A stretch of DNA of 64,000 nt from Erinaceus europaeus (GCF_950295315.1 NC_080185.1:40388602-40452601); one strand, 5' to 3'. Positions 42,327 through 54,175 are shown, counted from the stretch's first letter. The notes: a model not told the origin generated them from the sequence alone. Program-made: numbers and translations.

Positions 42327-42575
42327 CAGAGGACAGGCGGAGTCCACTGTTAAAGCACACACATTATTATGCACAAGGACCCTGGTTTAAGCCCTTAGTC
42401 CTCACCTATGGGAGGGCCTTCATGAGCAGTGGAGCAGTGTCACAGGTTTTTTTCATCTTTGACTCTCTTTCCACTTTTGTCTCTCACCCTGGATCACAGA
42501 AAATTGATCCCCAAGAATAGTAGAGTCACACAGGCACTGAGTTGAAACAATAACCCCAATTGGAAAAAAAAAATC
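42327..42575 (+). mobile_element. SINE-B with 3' extension, plus, old
   Basis: Diverged; the extra module ends 'AATAACCCCAATTGG' before A-rich sequence. Confidence 0.7.
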
Positions 42576-42784
42576 AGTGCCAGGGTAGGGTCAATATGGA
42601 CAAACAGAGGACTACTATATCCCTTCTCCTAGCACCTATGACCTAACAAAGTCATACAGAAATTGACTTCCCACAGCACAAGACAAACCAAGAAACCTAA
42701 TATTTTCAAACCAATAAATCTAATATTTTCAGTCTCATAAAGTGAGACTAGTGTGGCAAAACTAGTATTTAAAGAAGTAATTGG

Positions 42785-43013
42785 GAGGGGTCATGTGGTG
42801 GTGCCAGGTGCTCCACCAGGTGTTGAGCACACATGTTACAAAGTGCAAGGACCCAGGTTCGAGCTCCTGGTCCCCACCAAGGGGAAGTTTTGCAAGTGGT
42901 GAAGCAGTGCTGCAGGTGTCTCTCTGTCTCCTTCCCTCTCTAACTCTCCAGTCACTCTCAATTTCCGACTGTATTTATCCAATAGGTAAATAAAGATAAT
43001 ATAAAAATTGAAA
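42785..43013 (+). mobile_element. SINE-B, plus (first of a stacked pair)
   Basis: Head carries an internal partial duplication ('GGTGCTCCACCAGGTG'). Flanked by agaagtaattgg (42773-42784) and agaagtgattgg (43014-43025). Confidence 0.9.
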
Positions 43014-43025
43014 AGAAGTGATTGG

Positions 43026-43242
43026 GGAGGAGGCAGGTGGTAGCACACCTGGTTAAGCATACATACTACAGTGCACAAGAATCTGGCTTCAAAGCCCCTG
43101 GTCCCCACCTGCCGGGGGAAAGCTTCACAAGCGATGATGAAATAGAGCTGCAGGTGTCTCTCTGTCTCTGTCCCTCTCTCCCTCTCCACTCTCAATTTCT
43201 CTCTGTTTCTATCTAGTAATGAATAAATAAAATTTAAAAAGA
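43026..43242 (+). mobile_element. SINE-B, plus (second of a stacked pair)
   Basis: Flanked by agaagtgattgg (43014-43025) and agaagtaattgg (43243-43254), so it reused the target of its neighbour. Confidence 0.9.
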
Positions 43243-43384
43243 AGAAGTAATTGGTGGGAATTCCCCAAATTTGGTGAAAAGTCATAAATCTATACATTCC
43301 AAGCAAAGCTCAAGCAAGCAGGATAAACCCATGGAAGCTCATTTTATCATACCATATGTTCAGACTCTTGAAAATTAGAGACAA

Positions 43385-43880
43385 ATTACAAAGCAAAAGG
43401 AGACCCCCCAACTCTTCATCTGAACTATACCAGCCTTTAGGTTCATGATTAGTCAACAATTTCTTTGTCTTTATATCTTAACTCTTTTTTTCAGCCACCA
43501 GGTTCCAGATGCTAACATGATGCCAAACGGACTTCCATGGGCAAACGACCCCACCAATATGTCCTGGAGCTCCGCTTCCCCAGAACCCTGCCCCACTAGG
43601 GAAAGAGAGAGGCAGACTGGGAGTATGGATCAACCTGTCAACGCCGATGTTTGGTGGGGAAGTAATTACAGAAGCCAGACCTTCCACCTACTGCACCCCA
43701 CAATGACCCTGGGTCCATATTCCCAGAGGCATAAAGAATAGGAAAGCTATCAGGGGAGGGCATGGGATACGGAGTTCTGGTGGTGGGAATTGTGTGGAGT
43801 TGTACCCCTCTTATCCTATGGTTTTTTCCAGTGTTTCCTTTTTGTAAATAAAAATTTAAAAAGAAAATAAAAAATAAAAA
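43385..43880 (+). mobile_element. L1 3' UTR, plus, 5'-truncated
   Basis: Runs from 'GGAGACCCCCCAACTCTTCATC' to the 3' end with an A-rich tail. Older subfamily. Confidence 0.87.
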
Positions 43881-44221
43881 GAAAACAAAGCAGCAAAAGA
43901 AAAATGATACCTTACTTCTACGGGGAAGTAACCCAAATAATAGTGAATCTCTCATTCCAGGTACAGAATGAGTAAAACAAATAGGTAAGTGAAGGCTCAT
44001 TATCTATACATTCCCCACTCCTGGGACAGAGGCTCTATCATGATGCCAGAATAAAGTATCTCACTTTCATTAAATAATGTAAGCAGAGAATTATCAGCAC
44101 AGAGTTCTATGTACAGTTAAAATACTTTCATGGAGAAAAAAAGCCAAAGTCAAGAATGTCTCAGGTTAAAGTAAAACAAGTGTCACCAGCAGACCTACAC
44201 TTAAAGGATAGTTATAGGAAA
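43881..44221. other. No gene seen
   Basis: Unassigned. Confidence 0.5.
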
Positions 44222-44368
44222 ATGAGGAGTTAGCTCAGTGGTAGAGCACAGTACTTGCAAATCTAATACCTCTAACTAGATCCCTGGTAGTACATTGCCA
44301 AGAGTTGTGCAGTGCCTTAGTTTCTTTTTGCCTCACATTCATTATCTTCCCTCTCTCATAAAAATAAA
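44222..44368 (+). mobile_element. SINE with tRNA-Ala-like head, plus
   Basis: GGAGTTAGCTCAGTGGTAGA is an A-box of tRNA-Ala type. The rest does not fold as a tRNA and runs into CTCTCATAAAAATAAATAA. A rare type in this window. Confidence 0.65.
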
Positions 44369-44372
44369 TAAT

Positions 44373-44535
44373 TCTTGGGGTAGGGAGGTAGCACTGCAAA
44401 AAGCTTTCATGCCTAAGGCTCTGAGGTCCCAGGTTCAATCCCCAGCACCACCATAAGCCAGAGCTGAGCAGTGTGCTAGTCTCTCTTTGTATCTCTCTGT
44501 GTCTAAACTAAATTTAAAAATATTAAAAACAAATC
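44373..44535 (+). mobile_element. SINE-C, plus
   Basis: Follows the tRNA-Ala-like SINE. Standard GGTTCAATCCCCAGCACC and 'CCAGAGCTGAGCAGTG'. Confidence 0.88.
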
Positions 44536-44659
44536 TTAAAATATAATAGCTACAGGAAATTCATGAAACAAAATAAATGATAAAGAAAACATCTTGGAAC
44601 ATCATGAAGATAAGGAAATAAAGGAAGAAAGTTAAATTAGAAGTCTGAGAAGGACTTGC

Positions 44660-44840
44660 TGGGACAGAGAGCAATTTAAAGAGAAGGAAGATAGAGAGGA
44701 AGAAAGACAGAGACACCTGCAGCACCGCTTCACCACTTGTGGAGCTCTTAATCTGCAGGTGGGGACCAGGAACTTGAACCCAGGTCCTTATGCATTATAA
44801 TGTGTTCACTTTACTAGATGTGCCACCACTCAGCCCTTTT
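44660..44840 (-). mobile_element. SINE-B, minus
   Basis: Reverse core 'CAGGTGGGGACCAGGAACTTG'. It ends at a CCCTTTTTTAGTTT that is repeated at 45136. Confidence 0.85.
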
Positions 44841-44849
44841 TTAGTTTCT

Positions 44850-45136
44850 TTTTTTCTTTCTTTTTTTAAATTTAATTTAATTTATCTATTCCCTTTTGTA
44901 GCCCTTGTTGTTTTATGGTTGTAGTTATTATTGTTGCTATTGATGTCGTCATTGTTGGACAGGACAGAGAGAAATGGAGAGAGGAGGGGAGAGAGAAACA
45001 CCTGCAGACCTGCTTCACTGTCTGTGAAGCGACTCCCCTACAGGTGGGGAGCCGGGGGCTTGAACCAGGATCCTTACTCAGGTCCTTGCGCTTTGGGCCT
45101 CGTGCGCTTCACCCACTGTGTTACCACCCGACTCCC
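44850..45136 (-). mobile_element. SINE-A, minus
   Basis: Near full-length, reverse head ACCACCCGACTCCCC. Bracketed by (c)ccttttttagttt. Confidence 0.92.
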
Positions 45137-45149
45137 CCTTTTTTAGTTT

Positions 45150-46015
45150 TTATACACTAACAATGAACTATCATAAAAGGAAATAAAGAAACAATTCCAT
45201 TTACAGATATCAAAGCAAAATATTTAGCAATCAGTAAGATCTATACACTAAAACTATAAGACATAGATTAAGAAAATTGAGAAAACCATAAATACAGAGA
45301 AGAACTAACATTTTTAAATTCCACCATCACCCAAAGTCATAAACAGAGTCAATGTCACTTTTATCAAATTTCCTTTGATAAAAGGAAACTTTGGACAGAA
45401 AAGTGGGAAAAAATCTAAATTTTATATGGAACTATAACGATGCCAAATAGTCAAAGCTATCTTGAATAAGACTAAATCTAAAAAGGGCCAAAATTTCTTA
45501 TTTTAAACTATATTGTAAAGCCAGAATAATCAAAACTATGGTATAGTCATAAGAAAGATACAAATGTAAAAAAAAAAAAAAAAAGAGTCCAGATACAGAC
45601 CTATACATACGTGGCAAACTAATATGCAAGAAAAAAGTAAAATAATAATAGTAATAACAATAATGGGGAATGAATTGTTTCTTCATTTATTCAATAAATA
45701 GTTTTTGTGAACTGAATAAACACATGTGGATGAACAAAGCTAAACCCATATCTTCTATCTCTCATATAAATAAAAAAAATTTAAAAATTAAAAGAAAAGG
45801 AGATTTGACAAAACATTAAAAAAATGCCCATTAAAAAAACTAACTCAAAGCAGCTTTAGGACTTAAACATAAGCCCTGGAATTTCAAAACTCCTACAAGG
45901 AGAGGAGGGGGGAATCTCTTGGCAACATCGGCAAATATTTTCTGGATATTAATACTAAAAACAAAATCAAAAGAAAGAAAACTTCAATTACAATTGCATC
46001 AATCTAAAATATAGA
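45150..46015 (+). pseudogene. Old L1 ORF2, plus
   Basis: Nucleotide match to the mid/late ORF2 region ('TATACACTAAAACTATAAGAC', 'CAAACTATATTGTAAAGCCAG', 'AATCAAAACTATGGTATAGTC'). Many stops and indels. An A17 run at about 45569-45585. No motif is intact. Confidence 0.7.
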
Positions 46016-46019
46016 CTGT

Positions 46020-46318
46020 GAGAGTAGGGCGGTAGCACAGTGGGTTAAGCACAAGCGGTGCAAAGCACAAGGACCAGCTTAAGGATCCCGGTTCAAGCCC
46101 CCGCCTCCCCACCTGCAGGGGAGTCACTTCACAGGTGATGAAGCAGGTTTGCAGGTGTCAATCTTTCTCTCCCCTTCTCTGTCTTCCCCTCCTCTCTCCA
46201 TTTCTCTCTGTCCTATCCAACAACAACGATATCAGTAACAACAACAGTAAAAAACCAACAAGGGCAACAAAAGGGAATAAATTAAATTAAATTAAAAAAT
46301 AATAAAAACTAAAATAAA
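46020..46318 (+). mobile_element. SINE-A, plus
   Basis: Inserted in the L1 tail; atatagactgt occurs on both sides (about 46009-46019 and 46324-46334). Confidence 0.9.
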
Positions 46319-46364
46319 ATAACATATAGACTGTATTGGGGGCCCAGCAGATGATGGTGGAGAA

Positions 46365-46488
46365 GGACTTAAAGTTGATAGAGCCTATATAACCTCTTCA
46401 TCCCTGTAGGTCTGAGCTCACATTCTGTGGTCACAGCTAGGAACATTCCAGGCTGCACTAATTTCAGGACCTATCTTCCTCAGGTGGT
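46365..46488 (-). mobile_element. L1 copy F, inverted 5' segment
   Basis: Reverse match to the 3' UTR block at 2060-2190 ('GGTCTGAGCTCACATTCTGTGG'), abutting the plus continuation. Confidence 0.7.
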
Positions 46489-47170
46489 AGAATATGGGCC
46501 CCAGATCAAATCAATGGGGTTTACAGTTAACAATATTTATAAGCTTTTCTCATATGTAGGAGCTACTATCTTTCCTGGTCCCTTTCCAACACTGGCACAA
46601 TCTCCCCAGACAGTAACGTGTGTCCACCTGTATATTTGATGTCAGGCTCAGGCAAAAACTAGTTAAGTCATGGGCCCCTTGGAATATACCTAAAATATAC
46701 CTACTAGCTTTTTCCAAACAGAGACCCCAAATCTTCATCTTCAATATTCTTGCCTTTAGGCTCATGATTAGAAAACTATTTGTTCTGCTTTATATCTTAA
46801 CTCTTTTTCAGCCATCAAGTTGCAGATGCTACCATGAGGCCAACCTGACATCCCTGGGCAGATGAGCTCACCAAAGTGTCTTGGAAACCCAACTTTCCAG
46901 AGCCCTGCCCCACTAGGAAAAGATAGGGACAGGCTGGGATTATGGATTGACCTGCCAACAAGATCTAGCAGAGAAGCAATTATAGAAGCCAGACCCTCCA
47001 CCTTCTGCACCCAAATAATGATTGTGGGTCCATGTTCCCAGAGGGATAAAGAATAGGAAAGCTTCCAATGGAAGGTATGGAATACAGATTTCTGGTGGTG
47101 GGAATTGTGTGGAATTGTACCCCCTCTTATCCTATAGTCTTGTCAATCATTAATAAATAATTATAATTTT
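46489..47170 (+). mobile_element. L1 copy F, 3' UTR segment (older)
   Basis: Plus continuation to the L1 3' end. First and youngest of three L1 3' UTRs in the same orientation. Confidence 0.8.
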
Positions 47171-47189
47171 AAAATAAATAATTTTTTTA

Positions 47190-48415
47190 AATATGGCCCT
47201 AGTCCTAGAACTTCCAGGGCTAGAAGAAATGAGGATCTTAGAGAGAATGCAAAGGATTTCTTGAATTCTTAGAAAGCATCTAGAATAGCAATATTATTAT
47301 TATTATTATTATTACCAGGTGGACCTTGCCTTCACCATAAAACAGCAATGGTAGAGACTGCCCCAGGCTCCAAATGGAGGCTGGGTCATCCTGCGCTGCC
47401 ACTCAAGGAAGACTGATCCTGAAATGAGTGCAGCCTACAATGTTCACTGCTGTGACCATGAGTTGAGAGCTCAGATCAACAGGCACTCAGAGGTTACAGA
47501 GGCTCCAGTGATATATATACATGCCCTGGGTCTGGTGGATGGAGCTAAATAGTTAATTTTATCCATAAAATTCTTTTCAATAATGGGATCTACTCACTGC
47601 CCTAATCCAACTTTCTAGCCCTTTTCTCTACTCTTGACACCATTTTCTCAAACAGTATTCTTATCCAACTTCAGGCTATCAATCTCAAGCAAAACTATAA
47701 TTTTGTGCTCCCAGAAACACACATAAAGTGGACTTTCTAGCTTTCTTCTACCCAAAATCCTTCATCTCATCTGCTCTATTCCTACATTTTGGTTCCTATT
47801 CATTAACCATTTTGTCTCAATTTATGTCCTGCCACATTCCAGGCACCAAGTTGCAGATGCTACCATGATTCCACCCTGACTTCTCTGGGCAGACAACTTC
47901 ACCAGTGTGTTCTGGAAGCTCGCCTCTCCAGAGCTCTGGCCCACTAGGGAAAGATAGAAACTGGCTGGAGGTATGGATCGACCCGTCAATGCCCATATCC
48001 AGTGGATTAGCAATTACAGAAACCAGAACTTCTACCTTCTGTGCCCCCAAAACAACCTTGAACCATACTCCCAGTGGGGGAGAAGTGATAGGAGGAAGAA
48101 GATAAGAGGGCTCTGAACTCCAGCTCCATCAGAACCCAGAGAGAGAGAGAAGGAAAAGGAGAGGGACATATGGGGGTGGTAATGTCATGAATGGCTTGGA
48201 GGGGAAGAGAGGATTGGATCTGGAAGAAAGGGGGGAAATTATGCAAAAATGTACAGATAGTTGAAGAGATGATAGGGAACTGTGGTATCTTACAGTGGGG
48301 ATACTAAAGATTCAGAACCCTGGTGGTGGTAATGGAGTGGATTAATACTTCTGTTGACATTTAATTTTGTAAATCAATATTAAATCAATAATAAAATTTA
48401 CAAAAATTAGTAAAG
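47190..48415 (+). mobile_element. L1 3' UTR (oldest type), plus
   Basis: Second of three. Clearly diverged, with extra block 48075-48290 and a different terminus (AATCAATATTAAATCAATAAT). (ATT)n at 47292-47313. Confidence 0.7.
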
Positions 48416-48903
48416 TTATGGATCCCTTGGAGTAAACCTAAAAAAGACTTCCTAACTTCTTCCTAACATCTGCTATATTCTTACCTTAGGTTCCTGATTA
48501 TTAAACAGTTGGTTATGCTTTATATCTTAATGCTTTTTAGCCACCAAATTGCAGTTGCGACCATGATGCCAACCTGACCTCCCTGGACAGTCGACTTCAC
48601 CATTGAGTCCTGGAACACTACCTCCACAGCACACTACCTCACTAAGGAAAGGTAGAGAGAGGCTGGGGGTACGGCTCGACCTGACAATGCCCATGCCCAG
48701 CAGAAAAGCAATTATAGAAGTCAGACCTTTCACCTTCTGCATCTCATAAAGATCTTTGTTCCATACTCCCAGAGGGATAATGAATAGGAATGCTTCCAAT
48801 AGACGGAGTGAGATGTGAAACTCTCGTGGTGAGAATTGTGTGAAATTGCACCCCTCTTATTCCACAATCTTGTTGATCATTATTAAATCACTAATAAAAT
48901 AAA
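48416..48903 (+). mobile_element. L1 3' UTR (old), plus
   Basis: Third of three. It ends 'ATTATTAAATCACTAATAAAAT', a terminus shared with 52695-52800. Confidence 0.72.
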
Positions 48904-49132
48904 GGGTGGGGGCAGGTGATAATATACCTGGTTGAGTTCACACGTTACAATGTGCAAGGACCCAGGTTCGAGCCACAATTTCCCACCTTCAGGGGGAAAG
49001 TTTCAAAAGTGGTGAAGCAGTGCTGCAGGTATCTCTCTGTCTCTCTTACTCTCTATTTCCCCATTCCTCTCAACTTCTGGCTTTCTCTACCCAACAAAAA
49101 AATAAATATAATAATAAAGAAGGTATTACCAG
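48904..49132 (+). mobile_element. SINE-B, plus
   Basis: Inserted at the A-rich end of the previous L1. Confidence 0.87.
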
Positions 49133-49289
49133 AATAATTTCTGGTGTAGTAGTGGCTCTTTTGTTCTCTAGCTGAATGAAAATGTGGCCCATAGTGTTAA
49201 ACGTGTACACTGACAAGGCTCCAGCTCTGTTAAGTGAACAAATATACAACTATGAGTCAAAGAATTAAATAAACATTTTTATAAAGACA

Positions 49290-49380
49290 TGGTAATGGGC
49301 AACTGGTACATGGAAAGATGTCCAACATCAGTAATTACCAGAGAAATGCAATCAAAACCAGAAGTTAACACATTTCTAAA
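49290..49380 (+). mobile_element. Old L1 fragment, plus
   Basis: 'CATGGAAAGATGTCCAACATC' and 'CAGAGAAATGCAATCAAAACC' match the late ORF2 region. Confidence 0.65.
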
Positions 49381-49384
49381 TTAT

Positions 49385-49914
49385 TTTTTATTTTATTTAT
49401 AAAAAGGAAACACTGACAAAGCCATAGGATAAAAGGGGTACAACTCCACACAATTTCCACCACCATAACTCTGTATCCCATCCCCTCTCTTGATAGCTTT
49501 CCTACTTTTAACCCTATGAGAGTATGGACCCAAGGTCATTGTGGGATGCAGAAGGTGGAAGGTCTGGCTTCTATAATTTCTTCCCCACTGAAAGGTCCAT
49601 TCATACTCCCAGCCTGCCTCTCTCTTTTCCTAATGGGGCAGGATTCTGGGGAATCAGAGCTCTAGGACACATTGATGGGGTCGTCTGTCCAAGGAAGTCT
49701 GGTTGGCATCATGCTAGCATCTGGAACTTGGTGGCTGAAAAGAGAGTTAACATATAAAACCAAACAAATTGTTGAACCATCATGAATCTAAAGGCTGGAA
49801 TGGTGCAGATGAAGAGTTGGGGGGACCCTCCATTTTATAGATAGCTAGTAGGCATATTTTAGTTATATTCCAAATGGCCTGTGGCTATACTAGTTTTTTT
49901 TTCTTTACATGTTA
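49385..49914 (-). mobile_element. L1 3' UTR, minus (host of copy D)
   Basis: Reverse 3' UTR of the older subfamily, ending near an ACTAGTTTTTTTTT, then L1 copy D. Confidence 0.87.
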
Positions 49915-49932
49915 GAATTGCTGTTCTTCCAA

Positions 49933-50329
49933 GATGGGTCAGAGAAGGTGGGTTCATTGTTCTTGATAGCTGTATAGTATTCCATTGTGTATATATACCA
50001 CAGCTTTCTCAGCCACTCATCTGTTGTTGGGCACCTGGGTTGCTTCCAGGTTTTAGCTATTATGAATTGTGCTGCTATGAACATAGGAGCACACACCTCT
50101 TTTCGGTTGGGTGTTATGGAGTCCTTGGGGTATAACCCCAGGAGAGGAATTACTGGATCATATGGAAGGTCCATGTCTAGTCTTGTGAGAGTTTTCCAGA
50201 CTGCTCTCCACAGAGGCTGGACCAATTTACATTCCCACCAGCAATGCAAAAGGGTTCCTCTGTCCCCACAGCCTCTCCAGCATTTGTTGCTGCTGTCCTT
50301 TTTGATGTATGCCATTTAAAGGAGTAAGG
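49933..50329 (-). pseudogene. L1 ORF2 C-terminal fragment (copy D, part 2)
   Basis: About 130 codons with an intact Cys/His motif (CWRGC..LLHCWWEC), ending in MEYYTAIKNNEPTF at the inversion boundary. A frameshift near 50320-50330 separates it from the upstream part. Confidence 0.88.
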
Positions 50330-51290
50330 TGGTAGCTCAATGTTGTCTTAATTTGAATTTCTCTGAAAATCAGTGACCTAGAGCAGTTTTTCATATGTTT
50401 GTTAGCCTTTTGGACCTCCTCTGAGGTGAATGTTTTGTTCATATCCTCTGACTATTTTTGGATGGGGTCATTTGCTTTTTTGGTGCTAAGTTTGCTGAGC
50501 TCTTTATATATTTTGGTGATTAGTTTCTTGTCTGATGTATGGCATGTGAAGATCTTATCCCATTCTGTGAGGGGTCTCTTTGTTTGTTTAATAGTTTCTT
50601 TGGATGTGTAGAAACTTTTAAATTTGATGTAGTCCCATTGGTTTGTTTCTGCTTTAGTCTTTCTTGCAATTGGTTTTATTTCATCAAAGATGTCCTTGAC
50701 GTGTAGGTGGGAAAGTGTTTTACCAATGTTTTCCTCTAAGTATTTGATTGTTTTTGGTCTGACATCCAGGTCTTTGATCCATTTGGAGTTGATTTTTGTT
50801 TCTGGTGAGATAAAGTGGTTCAATTTCATTCTTCTGCATGTTACAACCCAGTTTTCCCAGCACCATTTATTGAAGAGAGCTTCCTTCTTCCATTTAATCG
50901 TTTGGGCCCCCTTATCAAAGATTAGATGTCCATAGGTGTGGGGATTTATTTCTGGGCTTTCAATTCTGTTCCACTGGTCTGTGTGCCTATTTTTGTTCCA
51001 GTACCATGCTGTTTTGATGATGATGGCTTTATAATATAGTTTAAGGTCTGGGAGTGTGATACCTCCATTTATGTTTCTTTTCCTCAAGATGGTTTTGGCA
51101 ATTCTAGGTGTTTTCATGTTCCAGATAAATGATTGTAGTGTTTGTTCTATTTTCTTAAATAAGCTTGGTGGAACTTTCATGGGTATTACATTAAATTTGT
51201 ATATGGCTCTGGGGAGAATATTCATTTTGATGCTATTTCTTCTTCTAATTCATGAGCATGGGATATCTTTCCATTTCTTGGTATATGTTT
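50330..51290 (-). pseudogene. L1 ORF2 fragment (copy D, part 1)
   Basis: 257 codons are open at 50452-51225 ('[15 protein letters not shown]', '[19 protein letters not shown]', '[20 protein letters not shown]'). This is the region between RT and the Cys/His motif. It is the longest intact ORF2 piece in the window. The good frame implies a fairly recent insertion. RT and endonuclease domains were lost at the 5' end. Confidence 0.9.
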
Positions 51291-52676
51291 GTAGAAGGAA
51301 TTATGTTAAGTGAGCTAAGTCAGAAAGATACAGATGAGTATGGAATGATCCCACTCATCAACAGAAGTTGAGAAAGAAGATCTGAAAGGGAAACTAAAAG
51401 CAGGATCTGACTAAATCGAAAGTAGGGCACCAAAGTAAAAACCCTGTGGTGAGGGGTAGACATGCGGCACAAAAGACACACAGTCTTTTGGTGGTGGGAA
51501 TGGTGTTTATGTACACTCCCAGTAAAGTGTAGTCATATAGATCACTAGTTAATTAATATGAGAGGGGAAAATTAATTGTATGCCTCAAAGTTTTTAAAAC
51601 ACAGACTGAGTCTTCTTAATATATAGGCTGTGTATTTGATATGTGGACTCTCTCAAAAGCCTAGACCAAGTAGAACAGAGGCAACCAGTGGCACAGCTAT
51701 TTACAAGATACTGGGTACTATACAGCAAACCCTAACAAAAGGACTTTTCAAAGTTAACCCAATTACCAAATAATGTGATGATAACATTAACTATCCATTG
51801 TCTTTTTGAACCCTAAGACAGCAGGAACCTCACATCTCCACTACAGAGCCTATATTTCTTCCAGTCCCGGAACCTTAGGATAGGGTCCACTTTGCAGCAT
51901 GCCTCTCCCAATTCATATCAAATAATATTGTATCAGCCAGTCGCAACCTAATCAACGCAACGATTGCCACCTCAACATGCTTCAGCTCAGACTGTGTCCA
52001 GAGACTGCAGGTGTGGAATGACAACCCTTCAGCTTTATTACTTGGGTGAGACCTTTACTTTCATAGCATTCTCTAATTCCATTCCAGGTGGATCACTTTT
52101 TAACAAAGTCCCAAAACCTAGATATACACCAGGTTCTGTGAGAGAGAGCATATGTTCACATATATCCATAAACAAGTGCAACATATATACCTGAAAGCCG
52201 AAATACACTAGAGTTTGCAGTGAGTACCCGCCCCCCCCAACACTTCCTCTCCACTGTTCCAACTTTTGGGTCCATGATTGCTCAACAATTTGTTTCGCTT
52301 TGTATGTTAACTCCCTTTTCAGCCACCAGGTTCCAGATGCCATCAGGATGCCGGCAAGGCTTCCCTGGACTGAAGACCCCACCAATGTGTCCTGGAGCTC
52401 TGCTTCCCCTACTAGGGAAAGAGAGAGGCAGACTGGGAGTATGGACCGACCAGTTAATGCCCATGTTCAGCGGGGAAGCAATTACAGAAGCCAGACCTTC
52501 CACCCTCTACAACCCACGACTCTGGGTCCATGCTCCCAGAGGGATAGAGAATGGGAAAGCTATTGGGGAGGGTATGGGATATAGAGATTGTGTGGTGAGA
52601 ATTGTGTGGAGTTGTACCCCTTCTACCCTATGGTTTTTGTTAATTTATCCTTTCTTAAATAAAAAAGAAAGAAAAA
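51291..52676 (+). mobile_element. L1 copy D, 3' segment
   Basis: Starts 'GAAGGAATTATGTTAAGTG', nearly contiguous with the inverted part in the parent L1. Full 3' UTR and an A-rich end AAAAAAGAAAGAAAAA. Confidence 0.93.
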
Positions 52677-52694
52677 GAATTGCTATTCTTCCAA

Positions 52695-52803
52695 TGAAGG
52701 GGGTGGGACACAGAACTGTGGTGGAGAGAATTATATGGATTTGTACCCCAGTTATCTTACAATCATGTTAGTCATTATTAAATCACTAATAAAAATTTAA
52801 AGA
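52695..52803 (+). mobile_element. Old L1 3' end, plus
   Basis: Same terminus type as 48850-48903. Confidence 0.7.
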
Positions 52804-53582
52804 AAACAGAAGTGAAAAAATGACTATTCTCAAAAAGAAAAGAGGTAAGAGTTGGTAACAGTGAGAAGTGGACACCTTCTCTATCTTTCCCTTCCTCCTC
52901 AATATGTATGACTCTATCCAATACACAATTAATTTAAAATTAAATAGGGTACCAGAAGTCATCAAAAAAGAACACATGATTTGCATTTACATCTTTCGAA
53001 TGTGAGAGGAAACTGGAATACCCAGAGAAAAGTCATATGTGCAAGGCTCACATAATGACTCCTGCAGGATATTGTTTTTCCTCATCAAGGTTATACAAAA
53101 TGCTAAATGAACCCATGTCACTTGAGAACCTACAAATATCTTTAGGACAGTAGAACATTTTTTTACTAGAGTATAGGGATCCTAACTTCAGAAAATTGTA
53201 TACATTCTGTTAGCCATTTTTGAAAGATTGACATAAATGGAGGGACCATAATACTCAGAATTCTCTAAGCCAGAACTATTCTGCATATTCCCTAGCTGTT
53301 TAATCACTACTCCACACTACCATGCTTCATTAACTTACAGAATGAACTGCTTGTCTAGCTCTGCCACAGAAACAATGCAAAACTGATAAGCCATCACAAA
53401 AAGGAAAATAGAAAGACTAGGGAGAACTAAACTTGAGGGAACTGGGGCTCCCCAGTAACATTGCTATTGGCCATTGTGATTAATTTATATGACCTCTACT
53501 TGTGAAGATCCATTTATGCATTATATTGAAATGTTAAAAATATAGCCACACTTCCCACATTTAAACAGCTGAGTTGCCTTCA
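52804..53582. other. No gene seen; unassigned sequence
   Basis: Unique-looking. No supportable frame. Confidence 0.5.
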
Positions 53583-53765
53583 TTATTGCACCAAAGTAAA
53601 AGACTCTGGGGTGGGTGGATGGGGAGAATACAGATCCAAGAATGATGACAGAGGACCTAGTTGGGGTTGTATTGTTATATGGAAAACTGGGAAATGTTAT
53701 GCATGTACAAACTATTGTATTTACTGTCAATGTAAAACATTAACTCCCTAATAAATAATTTAAAG
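53583..53765 (+). mobile_element. Poly(A)-ended repeat
   Basis: Best copy of this unnamed family, running from TTGCACCAAAGTAAAAGACT to CCCTAATAAATAATTT. The microsatellite begins at its tail. Confidence 0.68.
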
Positions 53766-53961
53766 AAGAAGGAGGAGGAGGAGGAGGAGGAGGAGGAGGA
53801 GGAGGAGGAGGAGGAGAAGGAGAAGGAGGAGAAGGAGAAGAAGAAGAGGAAGAAGGAGAAGAAGAAGAAGAAGAAGAAGAAGAAGAAGGAGAAGGAGAAG
53901 GAGAAGGAGAAGGAGAAGGAGAAGGAGAAGGAGAAGGAGAAGAAGAAGAAGAAGAAGAAGG
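53765..53961. repeat. (GGA/GAA)n purine tract
   Basis: About 197 bp of almost pure purine on the plus strand: (GGA)n, then mixed GAA/GGA, then (GAAGGA)n, then (GAA)n. It lies exactly at the A-tail of the preceding repeat. It produces a spurious poly-Leu frame on the other strand. Confidence 0.97.
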
Positions 53962-53982
53962 GGAATGGCAGTTACACAGTTA

Positions 53983-54175
53983 CTATTCACAAAGGCCTGG
54001 GTTCAAGCCCTCCCCGCCCCCCCCCCCCAGTTCCCACCTGCAAAAAAAAAAAAAAAAAAGACTTTCATGCCTGAGGCTCCAAGATCCCAGGTTCAATCCC
54101 CAACACCATCATAAGCCACAGTTAAGCAGTGCTATGGTGCTGCCCCCCTCATTAAAATAAATAAAGTACTTAATA
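53983..54175 (+). mobile_element. SINE-B fragment fused to SINE-C fragment
   Basis: A SINE-B core (GGGTTCAAGCCC, C13 run, CCACCTGC) ends in an A run (54042-54059). A headless SINE-C continues from GACTTTCATGCCTGAGGC. Confidence 0.75.

Larger units (their letters stand above)
49933..51290 (-). mobile_element. L1 copy D, inverted 5' segment (ORF2)
   Basis: The whole of copy D is bracketed by gaattgctgttcttccaa (49915-49932) and gaattgctattcttccaa (52677-52694), an 18-bp duplication with one mismatch. The inverted part holds the late ORF2. Confidence 0.93.

Noticed and set aside
44222..44300. Possible tRNA-Ala gene
   Set aside because: Only the 5' half fits. There is no acceptor-stem pairing or T-loop at the right spacing, and a SINE body with an A-rich end follows.
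53760..53990. 76-codon poly-leucine frame on the minus strand
   Set aside because: Translation of the GGA/GAA tract.
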